Assembly (NCBI RefSeq): GCF_000189395.1
Contig: NZ_AEPB01000057.1
Coordinates: 62,001 to 126,000, forward strand
Source: Planococcus donghaensis MPA1U2
GTDB taxonomy: Bacteria > Bacillota > Bacilli > Bacillales_A > Planococcaceae
DNA length: 64,000 nt
Reading direction: 5' to 3'
A program made the position numbers and the translations under genes. Shown piece after piece: positions 8,264 through 16,083 of the stretch; the stretch's first letter is position 1, and every line of letters begins with the position of its first letter. A model generated the notes under the pieces. It was not told where the DNA came from. It did not search any database and saw only the letters and a program-made list of their open reading frames with translations.

Positions 8264-8387
8264 AGGGTTATCTCCTTTCTGCTAGTTTGAGTGAGGTGTG
8301 TGTTTTTTACTATTTCTACTTTCTATTTTATACGGTAACTTATTTTATTGGAATGCTGGATAAAAACTTCAAGTATCGATGATCTAA

Positions 8388-8424
8388 CAAAACCCCAAAA
8401 ACCTGTGTAAGGCTTCTGGGGTTT
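8388..8424 (-). terminator. terminator of floT
   Basis: An ACCCCA/TGGGGT stem with an inner helix; on the minus strand it is followed by TTTTGTT. Confidence 0.75.
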
Positions 8425-8429
8425 GCTGT

Positions 8430-9914
8430 TTACAATTCTTCTTCGTTTTTATTCGTATCCTCAACTTCTTCTTTTTGCACCACTGGCATTGTTGCAACCG
8501 GTGATTGTTGAGCTGGTTGGTTGTTGCGGTTGGCGTAGGACTTTAGCAAATCACCAATGTCGATACCGGTCATTTCTTTTAGCGGCTCTTGCATGTCGAC
8601 CATGGTTTTCGTGACACTTTTGCCGAACGATGGAATGCCTTGGCCGTTACCAGAATCAATGATTTTCACCGATTCGATATTGCTTAGTGGCAAGGCAACT
8701 TTCTCTGCGAATACCGGCAGCATGTCGATCAGTTTCTCAGTGATGATGACGTCGCCATGTTCTTCCATTGCTTCAGCAAGTAGTTTACGAGACTCGGCTT
8801 CGGCTTTACCGCGCTCACGAATAACTTCAGCTTCTGCAGCACCTTCGTCACGTTTGATCTTCGCTTTTGCTTCCCCTTCGATGACCGCACGGCGTGCATC
8901 AGCTTCTGCGGAACGTGTGGTTTCGTAGTACGTCGCATCGGCTTTTGTTTTACGCACTTTGCTTTCTTCTTCTTCGAGTTTAACTGCGCGTTCACGTGCC
9001 GCGAATTGCATACTAAGCTCTTCGTCCTGAATTTCCATCGCGAGCTTCGCTTTTTCGAGTTCATAAGACTGCTCAGATTTGGCACGCGCACGTTCGGTTT
9101 CTTCTTTAAACGCAGCGTCTTTAATGTCTTTTTCTTTTTTCGATTCGGCTGTTGAAATTTGGCGTTTGTATTCTTCTTCTTTTGCTTCTTGATCGGTTTG
9201 TGCACGGTGAATACGTGTTTCGCGCTCCGTGTTAGCTTCAGCGATTTCAGCGAGCTTGCGCACTTCGGCAATACGCGGACGACCTAAGTTTTCCAAGTAG
9301 CCGTTGTCTTCATCAGCATCACGCAAATCCGTCAAACCAAGTGACGTGATTTTAAAGCCCATCAAGTCTAGCTGCTTTTGAGCGACGTCTTGAACGTCGG
9401 TATTGAATTTTTCGCGGTCGCTATTAATATCTTCCACTGTCATTTTTGATAAGATGGCACGTAAATTACTGCCAAGCACTTCGATAATTTCCGTTTCAAT
9501 CTCACTTTGTTCTTTGCCAAGAAATTGCTCCGCGTAATTGGCAATGCCGTTTAACGTATCGGCCACTTTCACCATTGCCACAGCATCTGCAACAATTGGT
9601 ACCCCTGCGTTTGTATAAACACGCGGTGTTGCGAGTTTTAATTGGAATGAAGTCAAGCTAACCGGTGTTGACGTTTGGAAGCGTCTTAACAAGTATCCGC
9701 CGCCTCGAATGATTTTCATCGAACGTCCTTCGTCGTCGGTGAAAATATTTGTGTCTTTATCTGGATCTCCTAATTTTGGTCCCGTGATGATCAACGCTTC
9801 GTTGGATTTAGCGGTGCGGTAACGGATTTTCATCCAGAAAAAATACCCAACTCCTGCGATTGCCGCGATGATGACTAGCGCAATAATAACTGTAATAATT
9901 CCTAATGACTGCAT
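8430..9914 (-). CDS. floT: flotillin-like membrane microdomain protein FloT
   Basis: 494 residues. One N-terminal membrane anchor (about residues 5-27) is followed by an SPFH/band-7 domain (to about 200), then a long coiled-coil rich in Glu, Ala and Lys with EA repeats (about 210-390), then a C-terminal tail. This is the architecture of Bacillus FloT (YuaG), which scaffolds functional membrane microdomains. In B. subtilis the gene follows an NfeD-type gene; none is present here, so the partner is missing or lies elsewhere. The ATG follows an AAGGGGAG box. It is separated from its neighbours by a terminator and about 200 bp of promoter region. Confidence 0.93.
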   Translation of the reverse strand: MQSLGIITVIIALVIIAAIAGVGYFFWMKIRYRTAKSNEALIITGPKLGDPDKDTNIFTDDEGRSMKIIRGGGYLLRRFQTSTPVSLTSFQLKLATPRVYTNAGVPIVADAVAMVKVADTLNGIANYAEQFLGKEQSEIETEIIEVLGSNLRAILSKMTVEDINSDREKFNTDVQDVAQKQLDLMGFKITSLGLTDLRDADEDNGYLENLGRPRIAEVRKLAEIAEANTERETRIHRAQTDQEAKEEEYKRQISTAESKKEKDIKDAAFKEETERARAKSEQSYELEKAKLAMEIQDEELSMQFAARERAVKLEEEESKVRKTKADATYYETTRSAEADARRAVIEGEAKAKIKRDEGAAEAEVIRERGKAEAESRKLLAEAMEEHGDVIITEKLIDMLPVFAEKVALPLSNIESVKIIDSGNGQGIPSFGKSVTKTMVDMQEPLKEMTGIDIGDLLKSYANRNNQPAQQSPVATMPVVQKEEVEDTNKNEEEL

Positions 9915-10121
9915 GTTCTTTCCACTCCCCTTTAGCTATTTGACGCACGATCTTTTCAAGCTTGTGATGGTGGCCTATAGTATTAATACGAACTAGATGT
10001 CTAAATGTTTCAATAAAACCAAATATTCCTACCAGATTTTTTCTTCCTCTGTTTAATGAAACCCTTACCCTGCTTTTTCGTATTAAGAGTAATGAGATAA
10101 AATAATGTGAGGAGTGACGAT

Positions 10122-10388
10122 ATGGGACTCGTTCGGTGGTTATTTTTTAAGAAGAAGCATTTGGCTTATACTGCTTTTGGTGACGACATGTACTATCAAG
10201 CGGCCGACAGTCTTAGAGCACAAGGCATCGACTATGACACTGTATTACAAGTAAACGCCAACGTTCATGGCACTGAAGGACTTATCGGTTCCTCGCATAT
10301 GCGCGACGCTGTGACAAACACGACTCAATACGATTTGTATGTAGAGAAAAAAGATCAGCACCGTGCGCAACAAGCGCTGAACGGGTAA
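10122..10388 (+). CDS. small conserved protein of unknown function
   Basis: 88 residues beginning MGLVRWLFFKKK. An upstream in-frame GTG at 10107 overlaps the GAGGAG ribosome binding site, so the ATG at 10122 is chosen. The protein is soluble apart from a short hydrophobic N-terminus and mixes polar and charged residues. I do not recognise a family. A tiny membrane-protein gene follows 14 bp downstream, before a shared terminator, so the two probably form an operon. Confidence 0.65.
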   Translation: MGLVRWLFFKKKHLAYTAFGDDMYYQAADSLRAQGIDYDTVLQVNANVHGTEGLIGSSHMRDAVTNTTQYDLYVEKKDQHRAQQALNG

Positions 10389-10402
10389 AGGGAGAGATAA
10401 CT

Positions 10403-10570
10403 TTGGAAATTGGTTTCTACTTAATGATTACGATTATTTTTACTGGCTTGATCCTTCTCGCTGCTTTCGATATATATCGGAAATCCGAGATCAAGCTCGC
10501 TGATATTCAATTAGAGCGAGAGAAGCTTGCTTTAGAGCACAAACAATTAGAGAAACTGACGATCGAGTAA
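10403..10570 (+). CDS. 55-residue single-pass membrane protein
   Basis: A TTG start at 10403 follows a GGGAGAG box. The product has a hydrophobic segment at about residues 6-23 (MITIIFTGLILLAAF) and then a charged helix of Arg, Lys and Glu with heptad-like Leu spacing. The stop at 10568-10570 lies five bases before a strong terminator. The arrangement of ribosome binding site, ORF and terminator directly after the preceding small gene supports a real gene. Function unknown; it may recruit a cytoplasmic partner through its helix. Confidence 0.6.
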   Translation: MEIGFYLMITIIFTGLILLAAFDIYRKSEIKLADIQLEREKLALEHKQLEKLTIE

Positions 10571-10574
10571 ATCG

Positions 10575-10616
10575 AAAAAGGCGTTTCAAGCGAGTCGCGC
10601 TTGAAACGCCTTTTTC
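10575..10616 (+). terminator. terminator of the two-small-gene operon
   Basis: A 13-bp stem GGCGTTTCAAGCG with its complement (10580-10592 with 10598-10610), A run before and T run after. Confidence 0.88.
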
Positions 10617-10650
10617 TTGTTTTGGGTAATTTGGTTTTTTTGTGCGAGTT

Positions 10651-10776
10651 GCAAATAAACTAGTGTATCTTGCAAACAACGGGTGGGATTGCGCAAACAA
10701 ATCGCTCGTTGCTGCAAATAAAACATTGTTCCCCGCAAACAAGCTACGAGCTTCCGTAAATAACGTCCTCACTCCA
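10651..10776. repeat. family A array, copy A1 (six 21-bp units)
   Basis: GCAAAYAA-type cores start at 10651, 10672, 10693, 10714, 10735 and 10756: exactly 21-bp spacing, with degenerate 13-bp spacers. On the minus strand this gives an open frame with LFA every seven residues, which I regard as spurious. It lies after the small-gene terminator. Confidence 0.85.
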
Positions 10777-10844
10777 CCTATTTTCACGCTTTAACTAGTG
10801 AAGGCGCATCATGGCCTCTTCTTTATAAGAGAGATTGAGATTTT

Positions 10845-10970
10845 GCAAACAAACTGGCGTATCCCGCAAACAACGAGTCGACTTGCGCAAACAAATCACT
10901 CATTGCTGCAAACAACGCGTCGCTTCCTGCAAACAAACTATGACAAACCACAAACAACGATCGACTTCTC
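10845..10970. repeat. family A array, copy A2 (six 21-bp units)
   Basis: Cores start at 10845 and every 21 bp to 10950. The spacers match copy A3 unit for unit, so whole arrays were copied. It lies immediately 3' of the terminator of the DUF3021/LytTR operon. Confidence 0.85.
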
Positions 10971-10994
10971 TCCTTTCAAATTCCTCCTCAACCT

Positions 10995-11021
10995 AAAAAC
11001 CAGCCACAAGGGCTGGTTTTT
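10995..11021 (-). terminator. terminator of the LytTR-DUF3021 operon
   Basis: AACCAGCC pairs with GGCTGGTT around a 5-nt loop, flanked by A and T runs. Confidence 0.82.
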
Positions 11022-11022
11022 A

Positions 11023-11430
11023 TCATTTATTGCTCAATTCTTTATTCATTTTCTTTGCTTGATTTTTAAAGTAGAAATAAAAAGCTGACCAGAACAACAA
11101 GTAAAAAACCACAAAGGTTCCAAGGATTGATAGAAAGCCTTCTACAGTAAAGGAGACCCAACCGATTCCGAATGCCAATACGAAATACAGCACGATGACC
11201 GTGAAGAAATGCGTCACAGTCTGACGACGCAATGACCAGTTATGATGCTCAAAAATCAAACTGCTGACTGCGAAAAACCAGCCGCATACCATACTGCCTA
11301 ATGAGTTTCTCAAAAACAAACCGCTATCTAACGTTTCTTGCCCACTCAAAATCACAGTGTAGGTCAAGATAATGCTGAAGAAAGCTCCAAAGCAAATACC
11401 ACCGATACTGCGGATCAAAAAAGTTTTCAT
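11023..11430 (-). CDS. DUF3021 family membrane protein
   Basis: 135 residues with four predicted membrane segments and a basic C-terminal tail, matching DUF3021. These proteins are typically co-transcribed with a stand-alone LytTR regulator and are thought to restrain it at the membrane; that mechanism is known only for some members. Here the start codon overlaps the stop codon of the upstream LytTR gene (ATGA), indicating translational coupling. A terminator follows directly and then array A2. Confidence 0.85.
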   Translation of the reverse strand: MKTFLIRSIGGICFGAFFSIILTYTVILSGQETLDSGLFLRNSLGSMVCGWFFAVSSLIFEHHNWSLRRQTVTHFFTVIVLYFVLAFGIGWVSFTVEGFLSILGTFVVFYLLFWSAFYFYFKNQAKKMNKELSNK

Positions 11431-11888
11431 TTTCCTTTCCCCCTATTCATTTTCAGAGATTCTTTGATGGCATTGACGTAATTTCGTGACACATACTCTT
11501 TCGCACCCGAATGAAAATAAACGCACAGTGTTCCGTTGAAAGATGCTTCAAAGCGACTTAATTCATCGAGATTGGCGATGACTGATTTTGACAGCCGGAT
11601 AAATTGACTAGACGGAAACATTTCTTCTAATTCATAGAGCTTTTCTTTCAAGCGAAATTCACCTTTAGCTGTTACCGCTGTGACATTATCGTTGTTTGCA
11701 TGAAAATAATGAATGTCCGCTGGCTTTAATATGTGTTGCATATCGCCATCTCGTCCAACGAGAAAACGCGTCGCTTCTTGCCCGTTAATAAAATCAATAA
11801 TGCTTTTAATCGAATCGTCCATTTCCTTGCATTCAATGGTTACTTTCGTTTCTTCAAATCGACTATCAATGTTTAAAGATACTTTCAC
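11427..11888 (-). CDS. LytTR family DNA-binding regulator
   Basis: 153 residues. The C-terminal about 100 residues form a LytTR domain: IHYFHANNDNVTAV, then FPSSQFIRLSKSVIANLDEL, then a YVSRNYV end. There is no receiver domain, so this is the small stand-alone type paired with a DUF3021 protein. Such pairs often autoregulate and control neighbouring membrane or bacteriocin-type genes. It is the first gene of a two-gene operon and the pair is bracketed by family A arrays. No obvious target gene lies next to it. Confidence 0.88.
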   Translation of the reverse strand: MKVSLNIDSRFEETKVTIECKEMDDSIKSIIDFINGQEATRFLVGRDGDMQHILKPADIHYFHANNDNVTAVTAKGEFRLKEKLYELEEMFPSSQFIRLSKSVIANLDELSRFEASFNGTLCVYFHSGAKEYVSRNYVNAIKESLKMNRGKGK

Positions 11889-11976
11889 CTAACCTCACCT
11901 CTTATCTTTCATTAATAAAATCCTCATCTACTTATAATCCAAGTTTATGCTACTATTTATCCTTTGTCTGTGCTTT

Positions 11977-12014
11977 TCCGGTAACATGCAGAAATCATCC
12001 GGTAAGGTGCAGCG
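11977..12014. repeat. two-unit 21-bp mini-repeat
   Basis: TCCGGTAA-type cores start at 11977 and 11998, again 21 bp apart, each followed by a shared TGCAG. The core differs from families A-C. Confidence 0.45.
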
Positions 12015-12032
12015 ATTGCTTTGCCACATACA

Positions 12033-12058
12033 AAAAAACAGGCCAAGTGACCTGTTTT
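12033..12058. terminator. orphan hairpin with A and T runs
   Basis: AAACAGG pairs with CCTGTTT around an 8-nt loop, with A and T runs outside. No gene clearly ends here; the 11889-12219 gap otherwise holds the mini-repeat and array A3. Confidence 0.5.
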
Positions 12059-12100
12059 TGAGGAGTGCTTATTTTCTTGAAATCATTTTATGGGCGAGTT

Positions 12101-12220
12101 GCAAACAAACTAGTGTATCCCGCAAATAACGAGTCGACTTGCGCAAACAAATCACTCATTGCTGCAAACAACGCGTCGCTCCCTGCAAACAAACTAACGT
12201 ATCCCGCAAATAACGCCGCT
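12101..12220. repeat. family A array, copy A3 (six 21-bp units)
   Basis: Cores start at 12101, 12122, 12143, 12164, 12185 and 12206. The order of spacer sequences is the same as in A2. It lies directly 3' of the DUF4306-like gene and, with A2, brackets the LytTR-DUF3021 operon. Confidence 0.85.
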
Positions 12221-12708
12221 CAGACTACGCCTTTTCGCTCTTTAACTAACGAAGTCACCCCAAAAACCACTAACACGACGCCACACACGAAGAAAATCCA
12301 TGAAAATATTTGGAGTCCGGCTGTTGGCGACGATATGAATACGCCACTCATCACGAAAAGCCCCACGCCGCATACTAAATAAAACACGCTCAACGCGATT
12401 TTGTTTTTTCTAAAGATCCATGAAGCAAGTTGCAGCAGTAAAATAAACGAAGAAACAAACATGATTACCGGAAACAACGGCGCGAACTTCGCAGCGTATA
12501 TTAAGTAATCAATCGTCAAAATATCCCCTGCCGATTCAACGCCGCCATTTAGCCAATTGGTGAAGATCGCCGAGTACGGCCATTCCCAAGAGACATCTTC
12601 TAATCGGCTGCCTTCATAAAAACTAAAAAATGTGGAGACGGCGAAAAAGCTTAACGCGCCGAAAAACAAGATGGCTTCTCGCATACTTCTCGTTGAACGT
12701 TCTTGCAT
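12220..12708 (-). CDS. DUF4306 (YjdJ-like) membrane protein
   Basis: 162 residues with four membrane segments and an extracellular-type loop after the first. The segment FYEGSRLEDVSWEWPYS, followed by a polar stretch and IDYLIYAAKF, resembles the DUF4306 family (B. subtilis YjdJ), whose function is unknown. The first in-frame ATG (12714) touches the AAGGAG box, so the second, at 12708 with an 8-nt gap, is preferred. It is a single gene with no recognisable terminator; a family A array begins at its 3' end. Confidence 0.65.
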   Translation of the reverse strand: MQERSTRSMREAILFFGALSFFAVSTFFSFYEGSRLEDVSWEWPYSAIFTNWLNGGVESAGDILTIDYLIYAAKFAPLFPVIMFVSSFILLLQLASWIFRKNKIALSVFYLVCGVGLFVMSGVFISSPTAGLQIFSWIFFVCGVVLVVFGVTSLVKERKGVV

Positions 12709-12762
12709 ACACATCTCTCCTTTTTGTAACTCTTCCTTTCATCTTACCAATAATTTTCCAAA

Positions 12763-12799
12763 AAAAGAAGAGAAACCCACAGGCTTCTCTCTTCTTTTA
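12763..12799 (-). terminator. terminator of the CNNM-type operon
   Basis: AAAAGAAGAGA pairs with TCTCTTCTTTT around an inner GAAACC/GGCTTC helix. Confidence 0.7.
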
Positions 12800-12804
12800 T
12801 TTCA

Positions 12805-13857
12805 TTAAATTGGTTCTGCTTCAAACGAGTCGTCGCTAATTTCACCGACGATTTCCTCTAAAATGTCTTCCATTGTTACAAGCCCAGTCATCGCACCGTC
12901 TTTTGTGATGATGGCCATATGCGTGTGGCTTTGCTGCATATTGGTCAACACTTTTTGAATCGGTGTCGTTTCTGGGAAACGCGACATTTCGTGAATAAAC
13001 GATTCTGGGCTTTGCGTTCTTCCCGCTGCCATGCTCGTCAACAACTCTTTCGTGTTAATAAAACCAATGAGGTTGTCTTCATTGCCATGATCGGCTACTG
13101 GGTAGCGAGTAAATTGGTGTTGATCCAACACCGTAAAAAACTCAGCGCGCGTCAGGCGACTATCCACTGAAACAATTTCCGCTTTTGGAATCATGATGTT
13201 GCGAACAATGCGATCGTCAAAAGCGAAGATATTTTTCAAATACGTTAGCTCGGTTTGATTGATTTCACCGCTTTGGAAGCTTTCAGCCATAATCAGCTTT
13301 AACTCTTCTTCCGAGTGAGCTTCTTCGTGGCCGGCTGGCTCTACTTTAAATAAACGCAACAACAAGCGGGCCGAACCATTCATCAACCAAATAAACGGAT
13401 TCATAATTTTACCGAACCAGTAAAGCGATGGCGCCAGCAACAGTGTGACTTTTTCAGCGTATTGAATCGCCAATGTTTTTGGTGCCAATTCGCCAATCAC
13501 GACGTGTAAAAACGTCACGATCGTAAGGGCGATGGCATACGACAACACGGTCGATAGCGCGGCCGGAACTGCGAACGCTTCAAATAATGAGTGCAGCATG
13601 CGTTCAACGGTCGGCTCCCCTAATGCACCGAGTGCAAGTGCCGTAATTGTAATGCCTAGCTGACAAGCAGATAAGTAATAATCCAAATCATTGGCTACTT
13701 TTTTTGCGAGTACAGCTTTTTTGTTTCCTTCCGCGATCAGTTGATCGATTCTCGACATGCGCACTTTTAAAATGGCAAATTCGGCACCGACGAAAAAGGC
13801 AGTTGCGATAATTAATAACGCAATAAGTAGTAAACTAATGACTATTTGTCCGTCCAA
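12805..13857 (-). CDS. CNNM/CorC-type membrane protein lacking the CorC_HlyC domain
   Basis: About 350 residues: a DUF21/CNNM membrane domain (to about residue 180, with FFVGAEFAILKVRMSR and [15 protein letters not shown]) and a pair of CBS domains (to about 335). It stops 20 residues later, whereas its upstream paralogue continues for about 90 residues into a CorC_HlyC domain. The longest frame opens with an ATG at 13890, but comparison with the paralogue and a GGGGGAG box favour the TTG at 13857. Family members handle magnesium or other divalent cations; some work without the CorC domain. It is the second gene of an operon with the full-length paralogue. Confidence 0.82.
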   Translation of the reverse strand: MDGQIVISLLLIALLIIATAFFVGAEFAILKVRMSRIDQLIAEGNKKAVLAKKVANDLDYYLSACQLGITITALALGALGEPTVERMLHSLFEAFAVPAALSTVLSYAIALTIVTFLHVVIGELAPKTLAIQYAEKVTLLLAPSLYWFGKIMNPFIWLMNGSARLLLRLFKVEPAGHEEAHSEEELKLIMAESFQSGEINQTELTYLKNIFAFDDRIVRNIMIPKAEIVSVDSRLTRAEFFTVLDQHQFTRYPVADHGNEDNLIGFINTKELLTSMAAGRTQSPESFIHEMSRFPETTPIQKVLTNMQQSHTHMAIITKDGAMTGLVTMEDILEEIVGEISDDSFEAEPI

Positions 13858-13907
13858 TTGGTCTCCCCCAAACGAGGGATTCACCTCCATTAAAGGTTAA
13901 GTTGACG

Positions 13908-15224
13908 TTATTCACTCAGCTTATTCGAATGAGTGTGGAACATCACTTGCTTGACTTGCTGGTTGTCCATTTCAACGATGGTCCACGAAATATTCAAATC
14001 CGTGAAAGTCGCGCCGGTTTCAACATCTCCCGGACTTTTGAAGTGAATCCAGCCACCAATGGTGTCGATGTCATCACTTTCATCAAATGTTAAATCAAAG
14101 CGTTCTTCTAAGTCTTTCAACAATACGCGTCCGTTGATCAAATATTGATTGTCGCTTACTTTGCTAATGTCCGCCACTTCATCAAAATCAAATTCATCGC
14201 GAATTTCACCAACGATTTCTTCTAAAATGTCTTCCATTGTAATCATGCCCGCTGTTCCGCCATATTCATCTGCAACGATGGCAATGTGGACACTCGCTTT
14301 TTGCATAATCATGAGCGCTTTTTGTAAACCCGTTGCTTCAAAAACCGTCGGTACTTCTAAAATGAAATTCTCCAAATACCACTCGCGTCCAGCGACAATA
14401 TGCGGCAGCATTTTCTTGGCACTGACAAATCCAAGGATTCTATCTTTGTCGCCATCTTCTGTTACAGGGTAACGAGTGTAATTGTTTTCATCCAAAATCT
14501 CGATAATTTCTTCGAGTGGCATGTCTTTATCAAGCGTGACCAGTTCGGTACGTGGCACCATAATGTCTTTGGCTACGCGCTCATCAAAAGAAAACACATT
14601 TTCCATATATGAAAGTTCGGTCTCATTGATCGCTCCGTCTTCAAAACTTTGCGCCATCACGATTTTTAATTCTTCTTCCGAGTAGGCTTGTTCATGACCT
14701 GCCGGTTTTACGCCAAACATTCTAAGCGACACGCGAGCCGCTCCGTTTAATGCCCAAATAAAAGGCTTCATGACTTTCCCAAACCAGTACAGTGGCGGTG
14801 CCAAAAGCAGAGACATTTTCTCCGCAAATTGAATCGCCAATGTTTTCGGTGCCATTTCGCCGACCACTACGTGAAGGTAGGTTACAAGTATAAACGAGAT
14901 GGCGTAAGAAGCGGTTGATGCCATTGCATCGGAAACCGCAAAAAAATCAAAAACGGGGTACATCAATCGTTCAATTGTTGGTTTCCCGAGTGCTCCGAGT
15001 CCAAGCGCTGTAACGGTAATGCCGAGCTGACAAGCCGACAAATAATAATCCAAGTCGCTTGCCACTTTTTTCGCGATTACCGCTTTTTTATTGCCTTCTG
15101 CGATTAATTGATCAAGCCGCGACATGCGAATTTTAACAACCGCAAACTCCGAACCCACAAAAAATGCGGTTAAGCCGAGCAATAAAATTAATAAAGCCAA
15201 ATTCAATAAGGTAACTATATCCAC
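13908..15224 (-). CDS. CNNM/CorC family transporter-like protein (hemolysin homologue)
   Basis: 438 residues in the canonical order: DUF21/CNNM membrane domain (about 1-190), two CBS domains (about 205-335), and a C-terminal CorC_HlyC domain (about 345-430) containing [18 protein letters not shown]. The family is linked to magnesium efflux or homeostasis in the cytoplasmic membrane; the hemolysin name is historical. The start is a GTG preceded by GGGAAG. The leader carries GGAGGTGAATCCC, which is repeated before the downstream paralogue. Upstream lies a MerR regulator gene in the same direction, 38 bp away, which may be co-transcribed. Confidence 0.88.
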   Translation of the reverse strand: MDIVTLLNLALLILLLGLTAFFVGSEFAVVKIRMSRLDQLIAEGNKKAVIAKKVASDLDYYLSACQLGITVTALGLGALGKPTIERLMYPVFDFFAVSDAMASTASYAISFILVTYLHVVVGEMAPKTLAIQFAEKMSLLLAPPLYWFGKVMKPFIWALNGAARVSLRMFGVKPAGHEQAYSEEELKIVMAQSFEDGAINETELSYMENVFSFDERVAKDIMVPRTELVTLDKDMPLEEIIEILDENNYTRYPVTEDGDKDRILGFVSAKKMLPHIVAGREWYLENFILEVPTVFEATGLQKALMIMQKASVHIAIVADEYGGTAGMITMEDILEEIVGEIRDEFDFDEVADISKVSDNQYLINGRVLLKDLEERFDLTFDESDDIDTIGGWIHFKSPGDVETGATFTDLNISWTIVEMDNQQVKQVMFHTHSNKLSE

Positions 15225-15262
15225 GTGTCTTCCCTGTAAAAGGGATTCACCTCCACAATGAT

Positions 15263-15649
15263 TTACAACAAAGCAATCAATGCAGTGATTGCTGCTAATT
15301 GATGTTCAAGCGCTTTGCTGACGTGCAGTTTCACAGAATTTGGCGCATCTTTTAACTGCTCTTCCAAACTTGTGATTTTTCGTTGCAAGCATTCGAATTC
15401 TTCGTATACTTCTTCAGCGAGAAACTCTGTTTCGGCATATTCCGGTGTATTCAATACTTCTTTAATTTCCGAAATCGACATGCGCTGTTTTTTTAATAAT
15501 TGAATGCGTTGGAGCGTTTGCATAGTAGAAGCCGGATACAACCGGTAATTTGTGTCAGACCGCTCGCTATGGAGCAATCCCGATACCGTGTAGTAATCGA
15601 TAGTTCTTGTCGATACCCCGCTCAACTTTGCGATTTCCCCGATTTTCAT
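15263..15649 (-). CDS. MerR family transcriptional regulator
   Basis: 128 residues starting MKIGEIAKLSGVSTRTIDYY, a MerR winged-helix DNA-binding domain, followed by a coiled-coil dimerisation helix (about residues 80-115). The start at 15649 has an AAGGAG box; longer in-frame extensions have none. No cysteine cluster is visible, so it is not a classical metal sensor; the ligand is unknown. An inverted repeat TAGTAC-N9-GTACTA at 15706-15726 lies in its promoter region and may be its operator. It may be co-transcribed with the CNNM-type pair downstream. Confidence 0.85.
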   Translation of the reverse strand: MKIGEIAKLSGVSTRTIDYYTVSGLLHSERSDTNYRLYPASTMQTLQRIQLLKKQRMSISEIKEVLNTPEYAETEFLAEEVYEEFECLQRKITSLEEQLKDAPNSVKLHVSKALEHQLAAITALIALL

Positions 15650-15705
15650 TAACTCCTTCCCAATGCAGACGCCTCCTTTTTTAGCCGATTTGATCTGTGA
15701 CTCGG

Positions 15706-15726
15706 TAGTACTAGATCGTTGTACTA
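15706..15726. promoter_or_regulatory. possible MerR operator
   Basis: Inverted repeat TAGTAC-N9-GTACTA next to a minus-strand TATATT box, about 60 bp upstream of the merR-like start codon. Confidence 0.45.
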
Positions 15727-15792
15727 AAAAATATAGCACGTTCTGCGAAAAAGCATACAGTGTAACGTTCTAGTTTTTTAATAAAATCGAAG

Positions 15793-15857
15793 GGATCACC
15801 AATTCGCGACATTATATCGCCATTTGTTGGATGGCGGACGTGTTGAAGTGGTGATCC
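15793..15857. other. long two-step hairpin
   Basis: GGATCACCA (15793-15801) pairs with TGGTGATCC (15849-15857). Nested inside, CGCCAT pairs with ATGGCG (15818-15823 with 15831-15836). No T run follows. It lies between the MerR promoter and array B1; it may be an RNA element or a relic of a mobile sequence. Confidence 0.5.
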
Positions 15858-15877
15858 TTGTTAAGGCTTGAAAAGTT

Positions 15878-16050
15878 CATGTAAAGAGCTTGAAAGTTCA
15901 GGTAAAGCGTTCAAAAGTTCAGGTATAAACGTTAAAACTTCATGTATAAACGGCTATCCCTATTAAAGCTTGAAAAGTTCGTGTAAAGAGCTTGAAAGTT
16001 CATGTATAACTCGTAAATATTCATGTAAAACCAAAAAACTTCATGTAAAA
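15878..16050. repeat. family B array, copy B1
   Basis: TTCATGTAAAG or TTCAGGTATAA cores mostly 21 bp apart, with one 39-bp step containing ATCCCT and TTAAAG. It lies just 3' of the terminator of the PBP-like gene. Confidence 0.8.
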
Positions 16051-16051
16051 C

Positions 16052-16079
16052 AAAAAAGCCAGGCACCATCTGCCTGGCT
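16052..16079 (-). terminator. terminator of the PBP-like gene
   Basis: AGCCAGGCA pairs with TGCCTGGCT around a 5-nt loop, with a minus-strand T run. Confidence 0.85.
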
Positions 16080-16083
16080 CACT

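Noticed and set aside
8729-9271. Lys/Arg-rich 180-residue ORF inside floT
   Set aside because: Shadow frame of the coiled-coil region of FloT on the same strand; no independent signals.
10491-11088. Possible proteins with LFA or QTN heptad repeats on either strand
   Set aside because: They arise from the 21-bp DNA period (seven codons), have no ribosome binding site, and overlap terminators.
10651-12220. CRISPR-like array (repeats with spacers)
   Set aside because: The repeat core is only about 8 bp, the spacers are conserved between arrays, and no cas genes are present.
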